A stretch of DNA of 64,000 nucleotides from Stercorarius parasiticus (GCA_013396915.1 VWZL01000810.1:62001-126000), one strand, 5' to 3'. Counted from the first letter of the stretch, positions 48,052 to 62,300 are shown. Program-made: numbers and translations. The notes: generated from the sequence alone by a model not told the origin.

Positions 48052-51000
48052 CTTCCCCTCCCTGATAATAAGGACATCATCAGAAGCAAGATGCAGTGGC
48101 TAAGGGATGGATCAGGAATGGTGAGTTCAGGTAGCTATGTCTTTCTCTTTTCCTCTTATTGCAGTACTTTGACGGGGAAATGAGCCTCCGTCCTATCTCC
48201 TGACTCCTCCTTTACTCCCTGTCCTTGAAACCATTGATCACTCTGTAGCCATTTTATGGACTCTGCATTCCCAAACTGCTGAGCAAAAGAAGAAATTAAA
48301 AGGAAGGAAGGAGGGTGTGCATGCGTTGGGGCGTGGGACGGGGGGAGCGGCGCTTGGCAGGGGCTGGGGAGGTGGGTTTCGGGAGGGTGAACTGGGGGGT
48401 TTGTGGGGGAAAGCAAAGGATTTTCCAGGTGCTGGCATGTGGGGTGTGTGGTGTACCAGCTGGGGGAGAGGACTGGGAGAGGAGCAGCGGAACGGGGATG
48501 CTGCTGGCGGCAGCATTACCGCCGCTGGGACCTGTCAGATCTGCCCCTTCTGTGGATGATGAGTTGCGGTGTGGGGGGAGCCCGAATTTGCTGCCGAAGC
48601 GTCCCTGCCTTTGCTTGCATCAGACTGTAAAACACTCCTCTGAAGTGGAGAGGCTTCAGGAAAGCGGTTTAAACAGTGACAGCTCTGCTTTTTTTAAAAA
48701 AAATAAAATACTGCCAGTTTGCAGATGCCCTCAGCGTGCCTGGAGTAGAGCTTGGAGGGGCTGTATCTGCCAGGAGGGAAACCGGGGAAGTTCCTCCATC
48801 TCGGCAAGGGTCCCTGTTTCTCATTCAGAAACTTCCCCGTGAAGAGATGCGGTTGTTATTGAGATCTCCTCCTCCCCATCTCTCCCTCCTCTCACGGCTT
48901 TGCTTTGCAACGGCATTTCCCTCTGTTTTCCCCTCTCTGCGCTGGGCTGGGTTTTGCAGGGCTTTTTTGTTTTGCCCTTCCCTGAGCGTTTTCCATCCTG
49001 CGGGGAGCCTCGGGGCATCCCTACGGGCTGGTCCCGTGGCATGGACCCGCTCCGGGTGGCTGGCAGCACGGGGCCACTGGCGTCACCTGGCTCAGCCCCT
49101 GCATTTCGGCTCCGTTGGGGGCACCCGGCAGATGTTACTGGCAACGGGGGTGATTTTGGAGCCAGCGCAGAAATCACTGCCCGTTCTCTCCTGATGCCCA
49201 GCCACCAGCTCCGTGCCGCCCCGTGCAGCTTGCGCCTGCCCTCCATCCCCTCTAAGATACTTTGATAAATAGGAGCTTAAGGTTTTATGCTTCTGAATGG
49301 TTCTGAAGCCGGTGCTGGAAGCATAATGTGAGGGTGTAGACAGCAGCCTGCAGCAGATAGCAAATTTGTTTAGGGTCCTATTTAAGGCTTGTCTGCCACC
49401 CAGCAACAGTTTGGGGGTTTTGCTGCCTCCTTCCGCCCTCTGAGCATCCAGCTTTTCCTTCCCCTCCACCACCCTGTCCCCGCACCTCCCCGCGTGCACG
49501 CCAGCAGAGCGCTTTTCCCCTCTCCGCTGGTGTCTAAGCAACACAAATCGCCTTTCACCCCTTTGCCAATTTACATTTTCAGAGATTACTACGCTGAAAG
49601 AAAAGTGGTGATGAAAAGCTGGATGTGGCTCTTTCAGCCTTTTTCCTTTCCTCCTGGGTGACTGGTGAGCTCGGGTGGCGAGGGGATGTGGTGCAGGGTG
49701 AACTGCTTTTCTAATTGACATAGCGCAAGACTTGACACTTCCTCGCCCTCTTATCTTTCCGGCTTCCTTTCTTGCTGCTGGCAATAAGGGAGACTTTGTT
49801 ATTTTGTTCTGATTAGTCTAATCTTTGCCTTCTCTCAGAGAGAAATTATAGTGGTTGCTGAATAGCCTGTAATTTAAAATATTCTGGGGGGAAAGTGAAA
49901 CTCCAGTGATTGATTTTGAAGCAGCTTCTACCCAGGAATTTCCCAATATTGCTCCTTCTAATAAGGGAAAAATGAAAGAGGGGGCTGTGGTTTCTGTATT
50001 GTATACAGCAGTTTAACAGCCTCAGCAGTATATGAAGATACTCCAGATGTATCTCTAGATCATCTGAAAATAAGGTAAAAAATGATTACAAACCAGCAAA
50101 GTAAAACTGACCCAAATAAGATCAATCCAGCAGAGATCTTCGCAATCTCTTGCGGGCGAGGAGCCTGTCTCCCCGGGGACGGGTGTCTGCGGTCCAAGGG
50201 ATTTGATGGGCAAACAGTGCTCCTGTGCTTGGAAGCACTGGGCTACTGGGAATGCTCTTACGGCCGCGCCGCGAAGCCAAGGTCCTGGTGATGCTTGGTC
50301 CGTACAAATTCTGCTCTCCTTTTGCAAGACAAGGCGTATTGGTCCAGATGTCCTGGCCAAATGCCAATGCAGATAGCTGTATTCCATTTAATGCAGATTT
50401 TGCCTGTTGTCCCCATTGGAAGTTACTTCAGCTTTTAGTACTTAAAATGTTGGATCGTATTGGTGTAACTCTGGTAAACAAATGAGTTATTCCACACCAG
50501 GAGTAGCTGCATTTCAGCGTGTCAGTGTGAACATTATTATCTCGGTCTACCGGCTAAGATGTATTACAGAAATATAAAATGGCTCAGTTTACTCCTGAGC
50601 GAGGGTTGCCTGATCCGTTCACGCGCATTGGGCTGCTTCCCGTACGGTGAAGAACCTGAGCCTTTCATCTAGAGCAGCACCGGACCACTTTTCATCAGCA
50701 CTGAGCCTCTCTCATGGATTTTCAGCTGTCTTTTTTTACTCTGATATTATTTTCTGTGTATCTACTAAAGAACAGCAACAGAAATTTATTTTGGATAGCA
50801 CCCCTGGGCTTTGTTCTGCTCAGGCACGTTGGACTAAACCTGGATTTTAGGCTGATTTCTCAGAAGTTCCGCACAGCGCTGATTTATTGGAAGTCCTGTT
50901 TTCTGTCATTCTCAGCACTGAGTTGGGTTAAAGAATCAGACCCGCTCCCTTTCAGAGTTAGTCATCTCATGGAAGCACGTCGCTCATAGTTTACAAGTGA

Positions 51001-51862
51001 TAGTACCTTTTGTTCTCATGGCAGGTGGCTCTTTATTTCTAAATCAGCCCCTTAAACCTAGCTATTATTCCATAATATTAAGCTGTCAGGGCTGCTTTTT
51101 CTTCTCCTTTGCATGTGCTGCTTTCTGTTTTTTAAACAATTAATCTTTTGCCAATTATGCTCGTATCCCATGAGGGTATTTTACATGCTTCGTTGGTACT
51201 AAGTTGCTAAACTCTGCTAGTATCTGTTTCTAACCCAGAAAGATGAAACTAATTGTCATTGGTAGTGATGAGAATAAATGTACACATCTGATGGGCATTG
51301 TGAGTACGATGATTATTTGGTGAGGCATTCTTCACCGAGAATATTGATCCGGCACGATAATCAAACGAGTTGGTTTAAATCATGCCATAAAACAGCCTTT
51401 TCTGGAATAGTTTTTTATCTGACAAGGGCAGAGTTTTTCCCCAAGCCTTTGGCTGTTTTACAGGAAAGATGAGCCTGCATCTTCCTTGGTGTTTCCTCAC
51501 ATCGGGTGTAATTCTGGGCTTAATGTTGTGCCTGTGCAAGTCAAAGTGAGTGCAGCCATTAGCTTCAAGAGATACAGAGTCCCAGTCTTTTTGTTTGTTT
51601 CTTTTTTTTGTTTTTGCGGCATATATAGCCACATTTTTACAGTGCCTGTTGTTCAAACATTTAAAATCAATCTGTTGGTATTTCACATTGCTGTCGTAAA
51701 CAAAAAGTAAGCTGTTGTAAATCATCACAACTTCAATCGTGTTGAATAGGAATTCAGTGAATAAAAGGGCCAAATACTTCAAGTGGTGGAGGTGTTCATG
51801 AGCCAGTTTAGCAGCCAGAAAGCTTTATTACATTTTTCCTTACTGCGCTTGTCAGTCTGCAA

Positions 51863-51901
51863 ATCTGGGATATTTAAATCTAAATATCTGGGATATTTAA
51901 A
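51863..51901. repeat. Short imperfect tandem repeat
   Basis: ATCTGGGATATTTAAA occurs twice, separated by a TCTAAAT spacer. It is a local two-copy duplication in AT-rich sequence. Confidence 0.7.
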
Positions 51902-54900
51902 GTACAAAGACTCTTTGCACTCCATAATCCTAAAAAGCTCAATGTGAAGTCAGAACAAGAGAAGTGGGAGAAAGCAGTTTTGGTCTGATTTTCATTTTTG
52001 AACGTTTGGATAAGCAAATGGAGTTGGTGGGGAGAAGCCAGGCCAGGATGGGATGGAAAAAGGATCTTACAGTATCCAGACATTAGGGATAAATGGGACT
52101 TAAGAGGCCCAGAGCACCCAGAACTCCCACAGAGATGAAAGGGAAGAGAGCTCTCGGCTCGGCTGAGGGAGCGCCCAGGGAAGACGCAGTGACCTGCGGA
52201 ACGGTTTGGGTGTCCCGCAGAGGATGCGGTTTGGTCCGTCGTCCCTGTACCCTGCAGCCTCCGCAAGGACGGCCTTTCTCCACCAAAGAATGGCCGATTG
52301 CACGTTTGTTCCTGTTCATCCTGGGATCTGTTGTCACTGGAGGGTGGTACTTGGGTTGAATGAGCTCTGCAGGCCCTGGAGAATCGTGTGTGTGCTGCAA
52401 TGCCATAGAGCTCCCAAAGCCTTAAGTGAGTCCCAAGAAATGCATTTCTTGGTGGGATTTTTCTCACCCACGTAGTTTTTGCTCTGTTTTCCATTTCACT
52501 CTCAGTTTGGGTCTTCTTTAATCTTTCAATTATAGCCTCCTGCTAGCGTTCCTATAAGAGTACACAAAAATTGTCCAGGTTAAGAAAGAGTTGATGTTAT
52601 GGTAAATAAAAATATTTGGATAAATACCTGATGTATGCTGACGATTGCCCTTGTGTCAACCCCAGGAGTGGGTAGGAGGAGGCCTGGCTCTAGTCCCACC
52701 TGCAAACCATGGCTCCGTGCCCCAGTTCCTCCCTGCTGGATAACGGACATGCTGATACCTTCTCTATCTCATGAGATATGTCCTGATTATTCATTGGGGA
52801 TGTCTGGAAAACCCTTTGAGACCATTGCTTGGAGGGTGCCATAGAAATATGAAGATATTTCGTAGATCATCGAGCAGGATGCACTCGCTGGGAAACCACG
52901 CGCACCGTGTGGTCGCACCATCCATCTGTCCCTCCTGTGTTCAGGGTTTCGGTGTTTGAGCACAGCAGGCTTTGTAAACTGTGGTGGTTTTTTAACTGCT
53001 AAGAACCTGATTTCCTTGTATCTAGTCAAAGGGTTTTTCTTTTTTTAAACACTTCATGAAAAATCTCTGAAGTGCTTCAAGCTAACATCTTAATGTGTTT
53101 ATGACATTAGCTGCTTCTGCTCCAGAACGGTTGCTCTGAATCTCTTTGAGCCTGGCTGTTATTTTGAACATGACTAATTCCCTGAGTGACTAAGCTCTTA
53201 GATAATAAGAAAAATTCATCAAGTTATCTCGGTCTCCGATAGTTTCTATTGTTATGAAAAGATGTCTTATCAAAAAATAAATAAAGAAAGTTGCCTGTTA
53301 TGTAATGTGGGCAGGGAAAGGAAGGACGAGGAGTGTTAGAGAATGGCAGGAGTGTTGGATCTGGGATCCAGTTTCAGGCTGTGAAATCTCTATCTTGGTC
53401 TAGTAGGAGTAGAGCAGGTCCAGTTGCTGGTCCAGAGCTCTGGAGGACTCCCGCTGAACCCAAGCAGGTGTATTCATGTGCGCAAGCGCTCCGCTCAGAG
53501 GGGTTCCCAACTTCTGCCTCCCCAGCTCTGCCACGCTGCAGAATTCATTGGATTTAACCCAAGATGATGTTGGGCATGCAGTAAATTACACCGCACCTTC
53601 CCTGCGTAGCTGTTTTCAGGTTGCAGACTGAGATGCTCAGAGCTCCTGCGATGCCGTGTTTCGGATAGCGCGGTGAACCTCGGCTCTATCCTGGTGCATC
53701 TCTGTGTTGGTGCTGCTGCTTAATGATGCAAAAGTGCAATTTGTGCTTCTTGAAGAAGCCAACGCAACACAGGTTCTTTTCTGTGCCTGTTGTGTTTAAC
53801 CCGTGTCCTCCAGCGAGCGGGTTTGTCCGTGTGATCCCGCACAGCGAGTGTCCCTTTGGCTCGCTGCAGTGGCAGGTTGTCGGGAGCAGCCAGCGGGAGG
53901 GCAGCGCTGGGCGCCCCTGCAAGGCTCTTGTGTGGCATCAGACGGGGACCGCAGCCTGCGCCGGCTCTCCCTGCAAGCGAGCCGCCGAGCTGGGGTGGCA
54001 TAGGAAATGAAAGCCTCTTGGCATTCATTTGCCTCATTTGGAGAAAGAAAAAAAAAGAAAAAAAGCTATAAACTTCTTTTTCCTTTTTAATGCTGATATT
54101 ATTGCTGATAAAAATGAGTGGTTTATGTCCTATTCATACATCTACTGATATCCAGCTGGAATTCTTACTTCATTAGGTTGCCTTGCATCGTTTTCTTCAT
54201 TAAAAGAGTGCCAGATTCAATAGGCTGTTCCCTTTCCTTTTTTTTGGCAGGCAGAGAGAGGGGGAGAAAATGATTTATATGAAATACATCTAATTCTCTA
54301 GGTTAATTTGTGTGAAGAACATGAGACCCATGGGTCAGCTCCTTAATAAGATGGTTTTTTCTTTACTCAAAAGCCAAAAGTGTTGCAGAAGGAGTATGAG
54401 GAGGGTTGCAAGGAGTGGCAGGCGATTTCTTTCCACCCTCGTCCCTCTTGCATGAAGCAGAGCCGGGCCTTCTGCTCCCGTCTGCCACTGCGTTGTGCCG
54501 TGGCTCTCATTAAGTCATGGGACTGTGCCCGGGCTCTACTTTCCTGATATGTACACGGTAGATAATTCCGTATTTCCCTCAGAGTGAGCTCAGGCCGACA
54601 GAGCAGCAGTAAAAAGTTGAATAACAAGTCCTGGGGAGTGAACTGCATCAGGACTTTCAAATTCATAAGCCTTTGCATTTCTCGTGGTGTGGCGGAGCAG
54701 TGCCTGATTTGGCCATGCCCATCAGCAGAGCTGATTAGAGTCTGTTCAGCAGGGGGGGGAGAGTCCTTGTGCAGGAGAGCTGCTCGTTAAACCCACGCTT
54801 TCCGCAAGGTCAGTCAATAAAGGCACAAGGCAGAACCAAAAACTTCTTTTTTTCTGCCTTTTCTTCTGTGTAGTTTCTGACATCGCTGTTTAGTATGTGC

Positions 54901-57900
54901 ATCATGGATCACGCCGTTTCCATTCTGCCCGGCATCTCGCTCTCGCACTGCTAATTGCTGGACCTCCGCAGGCTTAGGCAGATGAAAATACTTTATTAGA
55001 TTTGCTTTTGTAAGTGCATAGGAAATGTGATGCATTTGGATTTCAGAGGACCTTCCTGCGTTGTGGCAAAGCTGAAATTCACCCTTGGATTTTCCACGGC
55101 AAAGAGCTTTCTCTTCTCTGGGTCTGTGCAGCTGTATTTCTCAGGGACCACACTGGGGACGCTGACCCTGGATTTATAAGGCAGTTTCTAGTGGGTGAGG
55201 ATTTTTTTTTTTTTTTTTTCACTTACCCCTTCGTCCAGGCACGTGTTGACGTGCAGATCTCTGCCGTTTACTGTCAGAAATGAGAGCAGAAGCCCTGGAG
55301 TCCTCTAAGAGTGCCTGGAGGGAGCAGTGGAAGGAAGGGACTTGTCTTGGATTTTTCTGCAGTTTGGGCTTTACTTTTTTTTTACTTTGTTTCCAGACTC
55401 AGCTGCAAGCCCAGAAGCCTGAGAAGTGAAATTACGAAGTAAATGTCTCTGTATTCTTTTAGGCTGGCTTTTTTTCAGACAAAAGAGAGCTTATATAAGG
55501 GTAAAATGAACATCTGAATTTGATGGGTCCTTTTAAACTGAACTTTCTCAGTTCCTGAAGTCTGTCTCTGTGACCAGGGTAATTGGTGTTACCACATCTC
55601 ATTTCTGCTGGATTTGAGAGTTCTTTTTTTCTCTCTTTTTTGAGATTGGGAGTCTGAGGATGCTTCTAGGGTAGAGGCTGGGGTGTGGAGCAGATGCAAG
55701 GAGAAGAGAAAGCACTCGCAACATGATTGCCAGGGGGAAGAGATTTTAGTCTGCCTTAATGCTTTAAGTTCAAAGAAACTTAAAAATAGAAGTTTCGTTG
55801 TTCTCGCTGCAATCCAGACAAACACAATGGAACGAACCCCCCAGACAGGCTCGTTCTCCGTGCCATTTCGGCATGGTTTGTACAGTGTTACAAAAGCTAT
55901 GAAAACTGATTAGATGAGTACATCGCTCCTTGTTGTGGTGCAGCCACTGCTGGGGTAGGGCCTTGCGGTTGCGTCCGCGTGGCACGGCACAGCAGCCGAG
56001 GGCAGGTGTTAGCAGGGAAGCACTAAGCCGTGCTAGGATGCAGATGGCACCTGATCAGGGTGCTCTGGAAGAAGCACCTGGACACCTTATAAGACAACAG
56101 TGCCAAGGCTTTGGCTTTATTTCCCCCCTCACAGCATCATGCAAGCGCTTGAATTCTTCAACAGAGGAAAGAGCACCATCTGCTGAGATGCTGGCTCTGT
56201 TTGTAGAAGGAACCAGGATTAATTGAGGTCTCCAGATGTGGTCCAAGGCCAGCCCTGGCTGGTATCTGACATGTCACTACTGCCCTTCGCTCAAGGGGTT
56301 AAGACCCGTTCATCTGGAACACGGTTAGTTTTCAAGAGGGTGGTTAACCAGGAGTGGTGCACAAGTGTGTCCCAACCTCCCTGGCCTACCTTTGATTGTT
56401 GTCTGTTAGTATTAAATGAAATGGTTATAAATAAATCAGTTTCTACACTGGGGACATAATTCTATTGTGTATCACTTGTTTTCTGAGCTAAAATTAGAAC
56501 TGGTGAAGAATGGAAAAGAATTCACCAGCTACAGCTTGCCTGAGCTCTGTGTGTCTTTGTATATAGTACGTCTACCAAGGGTCAAGCTGCGGAGGTCAAT
56601 GTGATGCTTCCCATCTTTCGCTGAAATTCTTGTTTTTTCTTTTTTGTGGAATACTTAGAGCAGCGACCCAGAGATGCTCAGCTCTGTCCCTGTAGCCTCT
56701 GAGCTTTGTATGATGCTCTTGGCCAGTTGGCCATGCAGGTTAAGCAGCGCGGCAAACTCAGCCTCTGGCAGTGCCCTATGTTCTCTAAACATTGCAAAAG
56801 TGGGCTTAAAAATGTAACTTATTCTCTTTTCCAGCACTCTCAGCCTTGCTACAAGAGCAGGTTGCTCTCTTCCCCATCCACCTTCTCTCCCCTTTCACTG
56901 CTTTGCAGGCTCTCAACTCAGCCTTTCCTTATGCAGTTCTTCCTCTGAAGTCTATTTATGCCTCACCAGCTTTCGAGATCACCATCTTATCCGCTCCTTC
57001 TTTCCCCTTTGTCTTTCTGTAATTGTATTCTATATTAGTTCTGTAAATGAATCATTTGCTCGTCTAGCTGTGCTGTGAATTTGCTCAAGCGTCTTGTGCA
57101 GTTAATGTGGAAGATGCCGGAGGAAGCTGCGCTTGTTCCAGCCACCCCACCGCTTTGGGTTTTTTCTTCACCCGTTGTTCTTTTCTCTCTGGTAGAGGAC
57201 ACTTGAGCTGCCGTGGGGTGGGAGGGCTGGGGCAGAGGGTGAGGTCAAATAAGAGCTTCTAAGGGAGATGTGTAGAGCAAGGAAAAGGAAGAAGGACAAA
57301 AGAAAGGAGTAAAGGAAGTTACTGGAAGAAAGTGCCAAGTTCATGTGGGCAGTGAGGAAGCTTTGCGTTTGAAGGATGGAGTGGGCAGGCAAGGAGCAGT
57401 GGGTGCCTGGAAAGATTATTTTTAACGGCCAAAATCAGCCCCCGAGTCCAAGTCTTTACAGATGTTCCTCCATTTTGCATGCTCCTCAGTTTAGGTGAGG
57501 AATGTTAGGCATTTGGGGATTTTCAAAGCTTCCTATGAAGTCAGTCCATAAACATACAAGATTATGGAGATTCTTGAGGAAAAATATGCCCTTTGCAGCA
57601 GCTCTGCAGCTCGTAGGCTGGGGCCTCCCCTCTGGCCGAAGGATGGGAGAAGAGAGCTCTGTGTCAGACTGACTGTGAAGAGAGAGGAAAAAGAGGCAAA
57701 TCCCAGTTTAAGAAAATCCTCCTTTTTGGAAATTTAGCAAATCATAATCCCACTGGCCTTTAATCTCTGAATCCCTGTTCTTAATTCTGGTCTAGATTTA
57801 GAAAAAAAAACGATTAATTTGATCATCTTCTCATAATCTCTAATGGACTCCATGACTCAAATCCCACATTGGTGCCTGACGCCGCAGGCAGCGGCCAGTA

Positions 57901-59399
57901 AGTGCCCAGCAGAGGAGACTGGGAATGGAAGAGCAGTTGCGCATCTCCTGCCCTGACAGCCCTGGGTACCGTTGCTGTTCGTTCCTCATTGGGGGCAGTA
58001 TTAATTAAAATGAAAAGTTTAAACTTCTCTCATGGTGCCGTATAGGTTTGAGCTGGGGCTTGTGCTCAAAGAGGGGAATAGCAAAGAACCAAAGGGGTTC
58101 AGGACGGATGATCGCCGGCAGCCCTTTTCCCCTACGCCATGGGTTTCATCCAGTCCAGACCAACAGGACCATAGTTTTAATCCCACACAGAATCACAAGC
58201 CACCCTGGGATTTGTTTGAAACTTTCCAAAAAGTTTTTTTTTTTTTTAAATTTAAATAGTTTCCAAAAGATTTATCTCCTTTGGCCAACTGATGAGTGGG
58301 TTTCCCTGCCCTGGCAGAGTTGGGGCCCTCATGCCCGATCCCAGAGCTCGACCACTCACGAACAGAATTCACTGTGTCTGCCTTGAGGGTTACGAGTTTG
58401 AGTGCTTGGTTTTTGCGGTTGATGGAAGATGGAGCTGATGCGTTGGGAAAACATAGATGCTTCTGCGTGCCTGAGAGATTGCCGCAGTGGAGGCTGTGAA
58501 TCTGCAGAGGGATCTGGACCTGAAGCCCTGTGCTGCCACGTGCCCCTGGCCTGTCCGCCCAGCTCCTGGGGAGACCGTGTACCTGTCAGGGGGAGTGGAA
58601 TATAGAACCTTCAAGCATTCCAATTATAAATCCTCGCTCCCGAGTTAGAGCTGCGTTTGTTTAGCTGGAAGTAGTGGGTTGTGCTGATTGCTGGAGCCAT
58701 CCATTGGAGGGAGTGGTGGTCACATGGCTGAGCCCGATGCATCACGCACATGAGGAATCAAGACTTGGCATCATCTGCTTCAGAGGTTTGCCTCAAAATT
58801 ACCGTATTGTAATTAATGGTGTTGCACGGACCCTTCTGATTTCTCTGCTGTTTAGGAGCCCAGAATACAATTTATCTTGATATTTACGTGTACGTGCAGA
58901 AATATGTATACATGGAGTTGTACGTGTGTGATGTGTTAGTGGAAGCCCTGGCTGGAGCTCAAAACTGCTTTCTCATACAGAAGCCATCGCTGATCTTGCG
59001 TTACAAATTGTGCTCCTCAGAGCGAATGTAGTTCAGGGCATGTGCTGCACTGTAAGGGGAGCTGCTATTTTATATAACTATTACAAATCTTTTCTTCTAG
59101 TTCCTCAGTTTAGCTCTATACGGAAGGTTGGATTAAACTTTTCAGAAAGCTTTACATGAAGTTAAACTTTGCAGTGGTTTTATATAAACCCCCGATGTGT
59201 AGGTGTTTTTCAGTAAGGCTTCTAAGAAAAAGTATCATCCGTTTTCATAGTAGAACTAACATTTAGTGCAAGCATAAGGCACGGGAAATTATATAAAGCA
59301 GCAAGTACTATTGGGAATACTGTGAATATAATTTAAATAGAAGCTTCTGTGCAGTAAATCTGTTTGTGCTGGTCACCCTTGGTAGCCGTTACACACACA

Positions 59400-59701
59400 A
59401 CGTTCACCTGAACCCGGTATTTGTATCCGTACGCGGTGAGGCGCTTCCCTGCCTCATCTTTTGGGGTGTTTGCTCTGGAGCGTGACCCGGGGAGGATGGA
59501 TGCTGCGGCCGGAGCCTCCCGTGCTGCAGCATCACGGCGTGCCTCCCCGCAGCCCGGGGGTGGTGGGGTCTCCGCGGCCATCGCCCCGCCGGCTGGTGAC
59601 GCACAGACTGGCCGTGGGGGAGCGGGGTGGTGGGGGACCTCCTGCCTGCAGCTGGCGGATGGTTCACAGGCCGGGGGCTGGCTTCATTGCCTCTATTTAT
59701 A
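59400..59701 (+). promoter_or_regulatory. CpG island-like patch ending in a TATA-like box
   Basis: By hand count about 25 CpGs lie in 59400-59680, far above the surrounding density. TATTTATA at 59694-59701 lies at the 3' edge. A CTGACTGGCTCAG element, reminiscent of an inverted CCAAT motif but not a match, follows at about 59722-59734. This could be a promoter or enhancer about 2.5-3 kb upstream of the right-end gene candidate. No exon or product can be assigned, and orientation is inferred only from the TATA-like element. Confidence 0.3.
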
Positions 59702-60089
59702 ATCTCTGCCCACCCCTGCGCTCTGACTGGCTCAGCTCCTGCACGACGACTGCCTGAGACCTGCCAGGCGCATCCCTCGTCATGAAATCCTCTTTTTCAG
59801 CTACGGAAGTAGCTATTGAGCATGTGTGATGGCTACTGCACCTTTTTTTTTCTGGATATTTCTTAGGCCTCCGCTGCTTTTACCTGCCCAATTTTTGCTC
59901 CCTGTGTCTATACGCAGAGGCACAGAGGAGTCTGCTGCGAAACGCTGCTGGTGGCTTCCCGTTCCTGGCGTTGCGAGGACACAAACAGGGCAGGACAAGG
60001 CGAGGGACGAGCTGTGTCTGCGGAGGCGTCTGCAGGCGCCAGGTAGAGCATCTCCGCTGGGCTTCCCGCACAAAGGCTGAGTCTGGGGC

Positions 60090-61880
60090 TGGCATTTAGA
60101 GCCAGGCTCCTCTGTGCTCGCTGCACTTCAGAGGAAAAGATTAACAGGCTGTAAAGGTGCCTCTAAATTTGGGCCTGTTGTATGTTTTGGAGCAGTCACT
60201 GTTATTACTGAGGCTGAGACTGGAATTTCCTGGATGTTTGTGGGAGTTCAGCCTTGGACTTTGGAAAATTGCCTGTATTGGTTTGGGAAAGGATGGTAAC
60301 AATAATAAATACTCCGCATCTATTATCCATTTCCTATTCCGATTCGTCTAAAATTGCATCAGGCAGACTGACTATTCTAAACATGATGGGAAATGCAGGG
60401 CTGGAAGCTGGTGGTCAGGCACATCCATCACCTGGGCACAGCCTGGCGTGTGTGGGGCTGCCGAGCTGCCTGCTTGGGGCAGGTTTAAAGCAGCTTCTTC
60501 TAAACACGCAGGTGAAAAATCACCTTTCACCATCCTCCTGAATGAGAAGTGCTCTGCTTGAACAGAGCAGTTGCTGGAGTCAACCTCTGGCTTTTAGTTA
60601 TAGCACAAAAGAAAAAAGAGAGAAAAAGAAACCCCCTGATTAACCCAAACCGTTCTTATTTCTAACGCTGCTCAGCACAACCCACCCTCTGTGCCTGCGA
60701 ACACATCACGGCCCACACTTGCTACAAAGCTGGTCAGAAAGGAGGAGGACGGTGTGTTGGATGAGCGTCGGTCTCCACAAACCACCGGGTCTCAGCGGAG
60801 GCCGAGGAGGGAGGGCACTTGGAGGCTCCGTCCTCGCCCACCCAGTGCAGTCCCTCCTTTGATGGTGTTTGGGGGTGGATATAGAAAAAGCCTGCTCCTT
60901 TTGAGGGAGCCCTCTGGCTGCTGCAAAGGAAGAAAAATAAAATAAAGCTTGCAGTAAAGAGCTGGGTTTGGTATTGGTTTGAATGGAAAGGTGGGGTAGG
61001 AGCATAATCCCACCCTTCCCTTCCCCAGAGCCTGGTGACAAAAACTGTCTGCCCTGGGAGGATGCTGCGATGGGACAAAAGGCTGCGTCTCGTTGGCACG
61101 AGCCAATTCCAGGCCCTGTCCCTTCAGGTTTGAAATGTTAAAGTCCTCCTGAACTCTTCTTGTTTGCTACTGGAGAAGAAAAGAAGTGCTTGTTTGGTGC
61201 GTGTTGGCCTTGTGTCTGTGTGGGAATGTCCCGAGTATGTTCTGAGGAGCCAGGTTCCTGGAAGGTGCTGATGATCCGCCCCTGTATGCACATTTTAGGG
61301 TGTAATGCATCTGCATTGGCAATGCTTCTATATTTGTCTTTGCCTTTAAAATAATTTGCTTTTTCCAGCTGAGCACATCTCTTTTTATGTGTGTGTGATG
61401 CTTCTCGAAGGTACCTGCTGGTTGTGGGATCTGAGACTGGGGTTTGGCGATAGCAACTGGCACCTGGACCATAAACGCTGAGCGTGTTTGTGAATTTAAT
61501 GTGGGAATGAGCTTTTCTGGCTGCTGTAGAAGGAATAAAGATCCTTCATCCTGTCTTCCCCCCCGCTCCCCTCTTATACATCTCTATCTGTAGAATCAGA
61601 ATTCAATTTAACTCTTAGCATGGAGAAACCCAGTGCAGAGCTGAGGAGAAAGGCTATGCCATAGGTATATGAGGGGATGATGTGCATAGTATTGTACCCA
61701 GCTAAAAAAGTGCTTCCCCCTACAAAATTCCCACACTAATGGCTCACAATGAATTTCCAAGTTAGCAAGGGTTGCCTTTTTGTTATTTTGGCTGCTTTCC
61801 TTCCCCGCTCTTCCTACTGCTCCCCTACCTGGTCTGAGCAGGCTCCTAGCAGCACTGGCTCTTTTTTGCTGGCATTTAAT
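60090..61880. other. Non-coding sequence upstream of the right-end promoter
   Basis: I see no recognisable exon or repeat. It contains A-rich stretches (about 60605-60632 and 60926-60950) and AATAAA hexamers. Being just upstream of the CpG-rich region, it may hold regulatory DNA, but I cannot point to a specific element. Confidence 0.5.
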
Positions 61881-61889
61881 ATTTTCCAT

Positions 61890-62300
61890 CCGAAGCTTAG
61901 CGCAGGCGGTACAGCCGGGGCAGACGTGTCCCTGCCGTACAAAGGCAGCGAGGAACGGGATCTGCGTTGCACAGAAAGCCCGGAGACGCCTTCCTGGAGC
62001 TCAGCGTTGGCATCTGACCGCGACGCCGGCTTCCCAGCCCCCCTGCACGGCTCTGTTTTCCCCGAACTGCCGCAAAAGTCGAGGTGGGGAGGGGGAAAAC
62101 ATGCCTGCACGGCGCTCCCCGTCACGGCGGGCGGAAGACTCGCGTATTTATGGAGCCAGCGCTTCCTTTTGCGTTTGACTGACAGCCAGGATCCCTTCGC
62201 TGCCTGGTCACTGGAGCTGATTAGTATGCGAAAGGGTCCGCCTCGCACCGAGAGATGCAGCCGCAGCAGCTTGCAGAGCTGTCACACTCACCCAGGCTTC
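61890..62300 (+). promoter_or_regulatory. CpG-rich, TATA-containing promoter candidate
   Basis: About 35 CpG dinucleotides fall in some 410 bp by hand count, against a sparse background. Within it, TATTTAT at 62145-62151 (context CGCG-TATTTAT-GGAGCC) is a plausible non-canonical TATA box. It predicts a start near 62175 on the plus strand. Downstream, the sequence loses CpGs and becomes a purine-rich leader leading to the small ORF at 62596. The region has long open frames on both strands (189 codons plus, 144 codons minus), explained by high GC rather than coding. Promoter function is inferred. Confidence 0.5.

Larger units (their letters stand above)
42000..59390. other. Non-coding sequence, no gene recognised
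   Basis: No coding exon, RNA gene or transposon was identified in this long stretch. About 47.4-49.7 kb is more GC-rich than the rest and carries longer chance frames on both strands (up to 230 codons), none with a recognisable domain. Homopolymers are common: A at about 47820-47832, T at 47997-48006 and 48035-48051, T at about 55203-55220, and T at about 58231-58246. A short imperfect tandem repeat of ATCTGGGATATTTAAA lies at about 51863-51901. Confidence 0.5.

Noticed and set aside
49092..49784. 230-codon minus-strand open frame
   Set aside because: It lies in a GC-rich region where stops are rare. Frames on the other strand are similarly open and no family resemblance is seen.
51880..52494. 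204-codon minus-strand frame
   Set aside because: No recognisable motif, overlapped by other frames, and it includes the AT-rich tandem repeat at its end.
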